Shown piece by piece: positions 7,748-16,588 of a DNA stretch of 64,000 nt. Location: NCBI RefSeq assembly GCF_020193575.1, contig NZ_JADYVD010000018.1, positions 62,001-126,000 of the forward strand. Reading direction: 5' to 3'. Source of the stretch: Ensifer sp. IC4062 (lineage in GTDB: Bacteria; Pseudomonadota; Alphaproteobacteria; Rhizobiales; Rhizobiaceae). Numbering within the stretch: position 1 is the first letter of the stretch; each line of letters begins with the position of its first letter. Both the position numbers and the translations under genes were made by a program. Under the pieces are notes generated by a model that searched no databases, was not told the DNA's origin, and saw only the letters and a list, made by a program, of their open reading frames with translations.

Positions 7748-8953
7748 ATGTCCAGCCGGCTTGCCATTGCAATAGTCGTTCTGGCATCCACACTGGCCGG
7801 CATCGCCGTGTCGCCCCTTATTTCGAAAATTCCGGGAATGGTGCTCCTCAACGCAGCCGCCGACGCCAGCACAGGACCTGAGGTCGGCGAATCCTCTGGC
7901 AGGACCGTCGGGAAAGCTCCGACCCGGGCCGGCGGTGCGGCGGTTCAGGTCGCGGAGGTGAAGAAAGAGGATTTCCCGGTCATAATCAGCACCTTCGCCA
8001 ATGTACAGGCCCCGGAAACGGTGGCGGTGAACGCCCGCATATCGAGCCAGATCACCGGCATCCACGTCAAGGACGGCCAGATGGTCAAGGCGGGCGATCT
8101 TCTGTTCTCGCTCGACGACCGCGCCTTCAAGGCACAGCTCAGCCGCGACGAAGCCATTCTGGCCAAAGACACCGCCCTGCTTGCCGATGCTGAGGTCGAA
8201 CTCGATCGGGCGAGAACGCTGCGCGACGACAAGAGCGGTACGCAGCAGTCCTATGATGCCGCGTTGTCTACCGAGCAATCCGACAAAGCCACGGTCGCCG
8301 CGGACCAGGCGACAATCGAGGCCGACAAGGTGTCGCTCGCCTTCACGGAGATCCGGGCGCCGATCAGCGGCCGGCTCGGCGCCATCCAGGTTACGGTGGG
8401 CGATCTCGTCGATACGTCCGGCGGCGTGTCGCCGGCGAGCTTGGTCACCGTCACCGCAATCGACCCGATCGAGGTCGCATTCCATCTACCGGAAAAGGAT
8501 CTGCAAGGCTTCAAGACTCGGCTCGAGGCGGGAGCACCGCCGCAGGTTAAAGCCCGGCTGGCCGGCACCGGTGAGGTGATCGGCGAGGGCGTGCTTGACT
8601 TCATCGATTCCGCCGTGGACACGGCAACGGGGACTGTGATGATGCGCGCGAAATTCGACAACGGCGGTCAGAAGCTCTGGCCGGGCCAATATGTTGATGT
8701 CGATGTCGAGGAGAAGATCCTTCCCCAAACGGCCGTCATTCCCGCCGTCGCGGTCCAATCCGGCCAGAAAGGCGACTTCGTCTATCGGCTGAAGGATGAC
8801 GACATAGTGGAGCTCCGGCCCGTGGTCGTCGCGGCGAATGACGGGCACGACGCCGCGATCAGTTCTGGGCTTACGGCCGGTGACAAGGTCGTAACGGAAG
8901 GGCAACTCGATCTCAAGGCGGGCGACAAAGCCCGGATCGCAGAGCAGCTCTGA
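7748..8953 (+). CDS. RND efflux periplasmic adaptor (membrane fusion protein)
   Basis: HlyD/AcrA-family adaptor of 401 aa with an N-terminal signal/anchor (LAIAIVVLASTLAGIAVSPL). Lipoyl half-motifs are visible at SQITGIHVKDGQMVKAGDLL and ITEIRAPISGRLGAIQVTVGD-like sequence (TEIRAPISGRLGAIQV). A coiled-coil hairpin lies between them (LADAEVELDRARTLRDD...), and beta-barrel and membrane-proximal domains follow (VAVQSGQKGDFVYRLKDDD). The start follows GGGAGAGCGAC. It would connect the RND pump encoded 88 bases downstream to an outer-membrane channel, which is not encoded here. Confidence 0.9.
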   Translation: MSSRLAIAIVVLASTLAGIAVSPLISKIPGMVLLNAAADASTGPEVGESSGRTVGKAPTRAGGAAVQVAEVKKEDFPVIISTFANVQAPETVAVNARISSQITGIHVKDGQMVKAGDLLFSLDDRAFKAQLSRDEAILAKDTALLADAEVELDRARTLRDDKSGTQQSYDAALSTEQSDKATVAADQATIEADKVSLAFTEIRAPISGRLGAIQVTVGDLVDTSGGVSPASLVTVTAIDPIEVAFHLPEKDLQGFKTRLEAGAPPQVKARLAGTGEVIGEGVLDFIDSAVDTATGTVMMRAKFDNGGQKLWPGQYVDVDVEEKILPQTAVIPAVAVQSGQKGDFVYRLKDDDIVELRPVVVAANDGHDAAISSGLTAGDKVVTEGQLDLKAGDKARIAEQL

Positions 8954-9041
8954 TCCGGGCAGCGCGATCCGCGTTGAGAAGCAGGAGCCGGAAAGAGCGA
9001 CCGGCCGCACAAGGTATCGAGGCAAGGCAAGGAAAACGATC

Positions 9042-11180
9042 ATGTCGATTTCCGAATTCTGCATTCGCCGTCCCGTCGCAACGCTGCTGATGTCGTTGGC
9101 GCTCGTCGCTGCAGGTCTCTTCGCCTACGCTGTCCTTCCCGTCGCCGCGTTGCCGCGGACCGATTTCCCAGTGATCAACGTCTCGGCGACCCTGCCCGGC
9201 GCATCCCCCGAGACGATGGCGACATCCGTTGCAACGCCGCTCATCAAACAGTTCGACACGATCGCCGGAATCGACAGCATATCGACGACGAACGCCCTTG
9301 GTTCGACCTCGATATCCATCCAGTTCGCCCTCAACCGGGATATCGATGCCGCCGCCGCCGATGTGCAGGCGGCCATTACCCGAACGCTGCGTGTACTGCC
9401 GCAGGACATGCCCTCGCCGCCGAGCTTTCGCAAGGTGAATCCGGCGGATGCGCCGGTGCTGCTGCTCGCATTGAAGAGCGATACGGTGTCGCTCACCAAG
9501 CTCGATGCCTTGGCCGAGCAGGTCATCTCGCCGGCGCTGTCGACCCTCGACGGCGTCGCGGAAGTGTCGATCTTCGGCAGCCAGCAATTCGCCGTTCGGA
9601 TCGAGATCGATCCCGATGCGCTCGCCGCCCGCGGCATTTCGCTTAACGCCCTGAAGGCGGCCGTCGCGGCGGCAAACGACAACTCGCCGCTCGGCACCGT
9701 GCAATCAACCGGGCGGCAGATGACGATCGTCGCCGACACGCAACTCGGCAATGCCGCCGCCTTCTCGAAGCTGATCGTCAAGAGCGCGGACGGTAAGGCC
9801 GTTCGGCTCGGCGACGTGACCAAGGTCATCGACTCGGTTGCGAACACTCAGACCGCCAGCTGGCATGACGGCTCGCGCGCGATCATCCTTGCCGTCCAGC
9901 GTCAGCCGGACGCGAATACGGTGGCCGTGGTCGATAAGGTGAAGGCAATGCTGCCCTCGTTCCGCCAGTCCCTGCCAGCGGCAGCGTCGCTGGAGATGCT
10001 CAACGACCGGTCCCAGTCGGTGCGCGGCGCCGTCCAGGATGTGGAATTCACCCTCGCCATCACGATCGGGTTGGTGATCCTGGTGATCTTCCTCTTCGTG
10101 CGTCGGCTATGGGTAACGCTCATCCCGGCCTTCGCCGTGCCGATGTCGGTGATCGCCACGCTCGCGGTGATGTACCTCTGCGGCTTCTCCATCGACAACA
10201 TCTCGCTGATGGCGCTGACCCTCTCCGTCGGCCTCGTGGTCGACGACGCCATCGTCATGCTGGAGAACATCATCCGGCACATGGAGGAGACGGGACAGGG
10301 CGCCTTCGAGGCGGCGATTTCGGCTTCGCGGGAGATCGGCTTCACCATCATCGCCATTTCGCTGTCGCTTGTCGCCGTGTTCATCCCGGTGCTCCTGATG
10401 GGCGGCGTTATCGGCCGGATCTTCAACGAGTTCGCCATGGTCGTGACGATCGCGATCCTCGCCTCCGCATTCGTCTCCCTGACGCTGACGCCGATGCTCG
10501 CCGCACGCCTACCGGAGGCGCCCAAGCATGACGAGGAAAAGCAGGGACTCGATGCGCTGCTTGAACACGGTTTCGAGGCGCTCTTGCGCGGATACGATCG
10601 TTTGCTGACACTCTGCATGCGCCACCGCTTCGCCGTCCTGATCCTGTTTCTCGCGACTATCGGGCTGACGGCCTACCAAGTGAGGACGACGCCGAAGGGC
10701 TTCTTTCCGCAGGAGGATATCGGCCAGCTTCAGGTGACGACGCAGGCGCGGCCGGACATCTCCTTTGCCGCCATGTCGGCGCTGCAGGCCAAGGTCGAAG
10801 ATGTGTTTGCGCATTCGCCCTATGTCGCGCATGTGGCTAGCTCGGTCGGCACGGGCGGCTCCTCGGCCTCGAATTCGGGAAGGCTCTTCGTCGAATTGAA
10901 ACCGACGAGAGAGCGGCCTGCATTGCCCAGGATCCTTTCCGAACTGCGTTCGCAACTCGGCGACATCGCCGGCATCAAGAGCTACATCACGCCCGTGCAG
11001 AACCTCTCCGTAGGGGCACGCAGTTCCGCCAGTCAATATCAGCTCGTCGTGCAGAGTCTGGATCGAGGCTTGATGAACGACTGGGCGGACAAGCTGACGG
11101 AAGCGATGCGGCAGGACCGCGCCTTCTTCACCGATGTGACCTCGGATCTGCAGAACAATGCGCCCAGGCAGAGCTGGTGA
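9042..11180 (+). pseudogene. RND efflux pump, N-terminal fragment (frameshifted)
   Basis: First 712 residues of an MdtC/AcrB-type inner-membrane pump: MSISEFCIRRPVATLLMSLA start, porter domain, the transmembrane block containing the proton-relay motif SVGLVVDDAIVMLENIIRHM, and the second porter half. The frame ends at TDVTSDLQNNAPRQSW where family members continue NAPQAELVIDRDKA. The continuation is present in the +2 frame from 11165. A single C is missing in the CCC run at 11163-11165. Restoring it gives a 1056-aa pump, the normal size. Either a recent loss of function or an assembly error. Confidence 0.85.
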
Positions 11181-12211
11181 TCGACCGCGACAAGGCCTCC
11201 GCACTCGGCATCACGACGGACGTGCTGCGCTCGACGCTTTATGGCGGTTTCGGCTCGGAACAGATTTCAACCATCTACACCTCCGGTGACAGTTACGAGG
11301 TGATCATGGAGCTTGATCCGGAGAAGAACTGGTCTGCGGCCGCGCTTGCCGAACTGCAGGTGCCCACCGCCGCCAACACGCTGGTGCCGCTCGGCGCATT
11401 TGCGCGCATCGACACGACCCCCGGGCCGCTCACCGTTAACCAGCTTGGGCAATTGCCGGCGGTCACCATCTCCTACAACCTGCCCACCAGCGTTGCTCTC
11501 GGCGACAGTGTCGACGAGATCAGTCGCCTGAAGACTGAGATCGGCATGCCATCAGAGGTAACGACCCGCTACTACGGCACGGCGCAGCTTTTCCAGGATG
11601 CGATGTCCAATCAGGTCTGGCTCATCCTCGGAGCGATCCTCACCATCTATATCGTTCTCGGCATTCTCTACGAAAGCTTCATTCATCCGCTGACGATCCT
11701 TTCCGGCCTACCCTCCGCAGCCTCGGGCGCTCTCGTCGCGATCAGCCTCTCCGGCTTCGACCTGTCGATCATTGCGGTGATCGGCTTGCTGATGCTGATC
11801 GGCATCGTCAAAAAGAATGCAATCATGATGATCGATGTGGCGCTGTCGTTGCAGCGCGGCGGCTTGGCAGCCGCAGATGCGATACACAGGGCCTGCCTCA
11901 TCCGGTTCCGTCCGATCATGATGACGACCCTCGCCGCGCTGATGGGCACGCTTCCGATCGCGCTCGGCACCGGCGCCAGTGCCGAGCTTCGCCAGCCGCT
12001 TGGCATCGCCGTCGTCGGCGGCTTGCTCGTTTCGCAGCCGCTCACGCTCTTCGTGACGCCGGTGATCTACATCTACATGGAAAAGCTCGCCTTCCGCGCC
12101 AAGCGGCTGTTCAACAGAAGCATGGCCGATTTCCGCCAGAACCGCGACGAACCTTCGCACGAGCACAATGAACATTTCCCTGCCGAACCATCCGAAGAGC
12201 TTCGTCGATGA
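11177..12211 (+). pseudogene. RND efflux pump, C-terminal fragment (frameshifted)
   Basis: The 344 residues from VIDRDKASALGITTDVLRST to the C-terminus complete the pump interrupted at 11180. It carries the docking subdomain, the last transmembrane helices and the second signature IGLLMLIGIVKKNAIMMIDVA followed by RFRPIMMTTLAALMGTLPIA. There is no ribosome binding site for independent translation beyond a GTG at 11177 overlapping the previous stop, so reinitiation is possible but would give a non-functional half. No other lesion is seen, which means the break is recent. Confidence 0.85.
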
Positions 12212-12247
12212 ACAAGTTGCCGGACGCGGCTACGGAAACTGGAACCG

Positions 12248-12265
12248 AGGCCGCTCTCGGCTTTT
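12248..12265 (+). terminator. possible terminator after the RND operon
   Basis: A six-pair stem AGGCCG/CGGCTT with a CTCT loop is followed by TT, 37 bases past the pump stop codon. The T-tract is short, so this is weak. Confidence 0.3.
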
Positions 12266-12489
12266 GTCGGCTCTCTTCAGGCGCCATACGATTTGATCGC
12301 ACGTTATCCGGAGGCCGGATCGTTGCGGTCTGTATACGGATTGGGATTACCTGACGTGCGAAGCGATATACCTGTGTCTTTTTTCGCGGCCAGGCAGGCT
12401 ATCTTGATGTGTGGCGCGTGTTCAGCCGAGCGCCCATGGAGCTCATGGGTGGCATAGCCGCTGGTTCGCTGGCTGCGGGACGGCTGATC

Positions 12490-13614
12490 TCAGTGACCGG
12501 TCACTATTGGAAGTGCGGCACTCAAGGCCGCGCCGGCTAGGCCGGCAGCAATGCCGGCATTGGCAAACCCGTCGATTTTGGTCGGTGCCTTCGCGTCTGC
12601 TTGATGGCGTTCGGCCTTTACCCCCGGCACGATCTCGACGGGAATGCCTTCGCTTTCCAGTAGCCGGATTTCCTCACGCATTCCGACCGAGGCAGTGGCG
12701 TCACCGGATTTGAGACGCACCACGCGTTTGCCGTCCAGGACCAACTCAACCATCGCGTCGCGGATATCGCCCCCGCCATCGGAGGGCCGGTCGACGAACT
12801 GGCGCTTTGCTTCCCGGCGGGAAAGTTCTAGCACCTCGTTCGAGATCGGTTCGTCGAAGAGAATGACATCGGCGGCCTGCAAGGCACGAACGGCTTTCAA
12901 CGTCAGGAGTTCGGCATCGCCGGGACCCGCGCCGACGATCGTGACGCGGCCGATGGAGAAGCTGGATTGCCTTTCGGCGAGCCGCTCCCAGAAGGTGCGG
13001 CGCGCTGCGCCGGGATCCAGTCGGGCGTTGACCCTTTCGCGGATCGCCTGCGCGATCGTTGCCCAGCTCTTGATTGCCGGCGGCAGCAAGGCCTCGATCC
13101 GACGGCGGATCGCTTGCGCGAGGATCGGCGCGGCGCCGTCGGTCGAAATCGACACGACGACCGGCGAGCGATTGACGATCGAGCCGAACTGAAACTGGCA
13201 GAAGGCCGGCTTGTCGATGACATTGACGGGAACGCCGGTCGCGCGCGCCGCATTGAAGAACGCCTCGGCTTCGGCGTCGTCCTCGCAGTCGGCGATCGCA
13301 AGCGCGGCTCCGGAAAAGACGCCGGAGTGCCAGATCTCGTCGTGATGGACGAGGCGGCCGTCGTCGTGGGCGGCGCCGCGCTTCAAGAGGCCGAGGAAGA
13401 CGTCGCTCAGTTCCGCGCGCGGCGCATGGAGATGAACCTCCGCGCCGCAAGCTGCCAGCAATTCCGCCTTCCAGGCGGCGGCGTCGCTGCCACCGGCGAC
13501 GACGACGCGCTTTTTCTTCAAGGTCCAGAACAGCGGCAGGGTCGCAAGCGGCGCGACGCGTTGCAGCGACGGCTTTGCGGTCCGGTCATTCAGCGGCAGC
13601 GGCAAGGCATCCAT
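12490..13614 (-). CDS. cysG: siroheme synthase CysG-like, with truncated methyltransferase domain
   Basis: Last gene of the nitrate assimilation operon; its start at 13614 (MDALPLPL) overlaps the narB end by 29 bases. Residues about 30-220 form the precorrin-2 dehydrogenase/ferrochelatase half (RVVVAGGSDAAAWKAELL, VNVIDKPAFCQFQFGSIVN, SISTDGAAPILAQAIRRR). Residues about 235-374 start a uroporphyrinogen-III methyltransferase domain with VTIVGAGPGDAELLTLKA. The usual RLKGGDPFIFGRGGEE motif reads RLKSGDATASVGMREE and the protein stops at IVTGH, about 100 residues short of normal. Probably it still oxidises and metallates precorrin-2 for NirB siroheme, with methylation supplied elsewhere (inference). 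Confidence 0.8.
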   Translation of the reverse strand: MDALPLPLNDRTAKPSLQRVAPLATLPLFWTLKKKRVVVAGGSDAAAWKAELLAACGAEVHLHAPRAELSDVFLGLLKRGAAHDDGRLVHHDEIWHSGVFSGAALAIADCEDDAEAEAFFNAARATGVPVNVIDKPAFCQFQFGSIVNRSPVVVSISTDGAAPILAQAIRRRIEALLPPAIKSWATIAQAIRERVNARLDPGAARRTFWERLAERQSSFSIGRVTIVGAGPGDAELLTLKAVRALQAADVILFDEPISNEVLELSRREAKRQFVDRPSDGGGDIRDAMVELVLDGKRVVRLKSGDATASVGMREEIRLLESEGIPVEIVPGVKAERHQADAKAPTKIDGFANAGIAAGLAGAALSAALPIVTGH

Positions 13615-16243
13615 CGATGATCCCCCTGATCTCTGCGCGGCAGGAGCCGCAATTGGTGCCGGCGCTAAGCCTCTCGCCGATCGCCGGGACACTGTGGCAG
13701 CCGTCCCGAATGGCGGCCGTGATCTGATTGACGCCGACGCTGAAGCAGGAACAGACCGTGGCGCCCGGATCCTCTCTACCGGCGCCGGGGCGACCTGCCG
13801 CGACGGCGAAGCGCGTGCCGAGGTCGGTATGCGACACACGAAGCTGCGAGACCGCCCAGTTGCGCGCGACCGCCACGGGGCGGGATGCGAGGAACAGGGC
13901 GGCAAGCAGCCTGTCGCCGTCGAAGAAGGCGAGGCGGAGTTCGCCGGACTGACGATCGGTATAGCCGATAGGCTCTACACCGGCCGGGACGGAAAAGACC
14001 CGCCGGCACCAGCCGATCCAGTCCGATTGCGGCTCGGCGAAGGCAAGTTCCAGGCGCCAGCCGCCATCGGCCTTGGCGAGTGCCCAGTAAGCAGCATCGA
14101 CGCTCTGCGGCTTCGCCGCGCAAACCCCGAAACCATAGGCCCGGGCGGCGAATCGCGCAGCCTTGACGGCCACGTTTTTCGATGCCGGCTGGCCGGAAAC
14201 GGGATCGGTGACCGGCGGAACCAGCGCGTCGATACGACCCTTAGAGGCGAACTGGTCGTTCCAATGCATCGGCACGAAGAGGCTTCCCTCCGCCTGGCGC
14301 TCGGTAAGAAGTGCGCGGACGATCGCCCGTCCGTAGGGGCTCTCGATTTTCACCAGATCGGCGTCCGCGACGGCAAGCCTCTCAGCATCGCGCGGATGAA
14401 TTTCGGCGAACGGTTCGGCGATATGGGCGGAGAGCCTGGCGCTCTTTCCGGTCCGGGTCATCGTGTGCCAGTGGTCGCGCACCCGGCCGGTGTTGAGCGT
14501 GTAAGGATAGGCGTCGTTTGCCCGTTTGGAGGGAGACGCGTCGACGGCGATGAAACTGGCGCGCCCGTCCGCATGGTAGAACCCGCCCTCGGCGAAAAAC
14601 CGCCTCTCCCGGACTTGCATGCCTTGCGGCTGCGGCCACTGGAAAGGCTTCAGATCGTCATAGGCCGCTTTGTCGATTGTCGCGTGAGCGCCGATGTCGA
14701 AATCGCGACGGCCATCATTTTCAAAACCGGAAAGCGCGGCATGCTCGGCAAAGATTTCAGCAGCGGAAGCATGGGCGAAAGCCTGCGAAAAGCCCATGCG
14801 CCGACCAACCTCCGCCAGCTGCCACCAGTCGGCGCGCGCTTCGCCGGGGGCATCGAGAAAGGCGCGCTGGCGGGAGATGCGTCGCTCGGAATTGGTGACC
14901 GTGCCGTCTTTCTCGCCCCAGCCGAGCGAGGGGAGCAACACGTGGGCATGACGCGCGGTATCGGTCTCACGAAGGATGTCGGAGACGACGACGAAGGGGC
15001 AGGCCTTAATCGCGGCCTCGACCGAGTCCGCGTCGGGCATCGAGACGACCGGGTTCGTCGCCATGATCCAGAGCGCCTTGATCCGCCCGTCCGCGACGGC
15101 GCGGTACATGTCCACGGCCTTGAGGCCCGGCTTGCTTGCGACCGCGGGCGCGCCCCAGAAGCGCTGGACGAGATCACGGTGAACGGACTTCTCAATGTCG
15201 AGATGGGCGGCGAGCATGTTGGCGAGCCCACCGACCTCGCGTCCGCCCATGGCATTCGGCTGGCCCGTCAGCGAGAAGGGGCCCATGCCCGGCCGGCCGA
15301 TCCGGCCGGTCGCAAGATGGCAGTTGATGATGGCATTGACCTTATCCGTGCCGGAAGACGACTGGTTCACGCCCTGGCTGTAACAGGTGACGACCTTCTC
15401 GGTCGTCTCGAACAGGCGGAAGAAATTGCTCATCTGCGCCTGCGAAAGTCCGGTCAGAACCGAGAGTTCCGCGAGATCCAGCGCGGAAGCGGTAGCAAGG
15501 GCCTCGGCGAAGCCTTTTGTATGCGCCGAGACATAGTTCTGATCGACGGCGCCGCTCGCCACAAGATGGGCAAACAGACCGTTGAACAGCGCGATGTCGC
15601 TGTCGGGAGCGAGCGCCAGATGCATGTCGGCGATATCGGCGGTCATCGTGCGCCGGGGATCGATGACGACAATCTTCATCGCGGGGCGGCTCGCCTTGGC
15701 CGCGGCAAGGCGCTGGTAAAGGACCGGGTGGCACCAGGCGAGGTTGGAGCCGGTGAGCACGACGAGATCGGCAAGCTCGAGGTCTTCGTAGGTGCCCGGA
15801 ACCGTGTCGGAGCCGAAAGCGCGGCGGTGACCGGCGACCGAGGACGACATGCAGAGGCGCGAGTTCGTATCGATGTTCGCCGAACCGATAAAGCCCTTCA
15901 TCAGCTTGTTGGCGATGTAATAGTCCTCGGTCAGCAATTGGCCGGAGACATAAAAGGCAACCGAATCCGGGCCATGCTCGGCAATGGTTTGCGCCAAGCG
16001 GCCGGCGACGAGATCGAGCGCTTCGTCCCAGCCTGCGCGGCGACCGCCGATCTCGGGATGGAGAAGGCGACCGTCGAGATCGAGGGTTTCGGCAAGTGCC
16101 GAACCTTTGGAACAGAGCCGGCCGAAATTGGCCGGATGCTCGGGATCGCCCTTGACGCTGACGGCGCCCTCATCGTCCACACGGGCGATGACGCCGCAGC
16201 CGACGCCGCAATAGGGGCAGGTGGTTTTGACCTCGCACGCCAT
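13586..16243 (-). CDS. narB: assimilatory nitrate reductase, catalytic subunit
   Basis: Molybdopterin oxidoreductase of 885 aa reducing nitrate to nitrite in the cytoplasm. The N-terminal [4Fe-4S] cysteines are C9, C12, C16 and C44 (CPYCGVGC...CSKG). Mo-bis-MGD domain motifs include NIDTNSRLCMSSSVAGHRRA (the Mo-ligand Cys region), TGSNLAWCHPV, QGVNQSSSGTDKVNAI and TGRIGRPGMGPFSLTGQPNAMGG split over positions 320-360. The C-terminus adds a BFD-like [2Fe-2S] domain (CSCFSVGVNQ...TNCGSC), as in NasA-type enzymes, for electron entry. Start MACEVKTTCPYCG lies two bases after the nirD stop. Confidence 0.95.
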   Translation of the reverse strand: MACEVKTTCPYCGVGCGVIARVDDEGAVSVKGDPEHPANFGRLCSKGSALAETLDLDGRLLHPEIGGRRAGWDEALDLVAGRLAQTIAEHGPDSVAFYVSGQLLTEDYYIANKLMKGFIGSANIDTNSRLCMSSSVAGHRRAFGSDTVPGTYEDLELADLVVLTGSNLAWCHPVLYQRLAAAKASRPAMKIVVIDPRRTMTADIADMHLALAPDSDIALFNGLFAHLVASGAVDQNYVSAHTKGFAEALATASALDLAELSVLTGLSQAQMSNFFRLFETTEKVVTCYSQGVNQSSSGTDKVNAIINCHLATGRIGRPGMGPFSLTGQPNAMGGREVGGLANMLAAHLDIEKSVHRDLVQRFWGAPAVASKPGLKAVDMYRAVADGRIKALWIMATNPVVSMPDADSVEAAIKACPFVVVSDILRETDTARHAHVLLPSLGWGEKDGTVTNSERRISRQRAFLDAPGEARADWWQLAEVGRRMGFSQAFAHASAAEIFAEHAALSGFENDGRRDFDIGAHATIDKAAYDDLKPFQWPQPQGMQVRERRFFAEGGFYHADGRASFIAVDASPSKRANDAYPYTLNTGRVRDHWHTMTRTGKSARLSAHIAEPFAEIHPRDAERLAVADADLVKIESPYGRAIVRALLTERQAEGSLFVPMHWNDQFASKGRIDALVPPVTDPVSGQPASKNVAVKAARFAARAYGFGVCAAKPQSVDAAYWALAKADGGWRLELAFAEPQSDWIGWCRRVFSVPAGVEPIGYTDRQSGELRLAFFDGDRLLAALFLASRPVAVARNWAVSQLRVSHTDLGTRFAVAAGRPGAGREDPGATVCSCFSVGVNQITAAIRDGCHSVPAIGERLSAGTNCGSCRAEIRGIIDGCLAAAAE

Positions 16244-16245
16244 GC

Positions 16246-16584
16246 CTACTCCGCCGCTGCCAGTGCCAAGCTCTCGAGCGCGATGAAGAGCGCGCCGTTG
16301 TCGTTCTTCACGGGGATCGTGCGGACCTCGCCCTCGTCGGCGCCGAGCGCCTTGCCGGTTTCGAGCGAGATCACCCAGTTGTGCAGCGGGCAGGTGACCG
16401 CAGTGCCGTGGACGATCCCTTGGCTGAGCGGTCCGCCCTTGTGGGGGCAGTGGTCCTCGATCGCGAAGACGTCGTTCTCCGCGGTCCGGAAGACGGCGAT
16501 CTTGCCTTGCGGCGTCCTCACGCAACGCGCGCCGCGCAGAGGGATATCGGAAATATTGCCGATTGCGATCCAGTTCATCGTCAT
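16246..16584 (-). CDS. nirD: nitrite reductase [NAD(P)H] small subunit
   Basis: Rieske-fold protein of 112 aa. The cluster ligands look intact: CPH in IEDHCPHKGGPLSQG and CPLH in VTCPLHNW, with the usual GxxV-x-C spacing. It partners NirB for six-electron nitrite reduction to ammonium. Three in-frame ATGs lie at 16587, 16584 and 16578; AGTGAG just upstream favours 16584 (MTMNWIAIG). The nirB stop is four bases upstream and narB begins two bases downstream, so all are co-transcribed and probably coupled. Confidence 0.93.
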   Translation of the reverse strand: MTMNWIAIGNISDIPLRGARCVRTPQGKIAVFRTAENDVFAIEDHCPHKGGPLSQGIVHGTAVTCPLHNWVISLETGKALGADEGEVRTIPVKNDNGALFIALESLALAAAE

Positions 16585-16588
16585 CATC

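Noticed and set aside
12420..12460. CCCAT-GGAGCTC-ATGGG symmetry as a terminator for the nitrate operon
   Set aside because: Five-pair stem without a T-tract on the minus strand; too weak to call.
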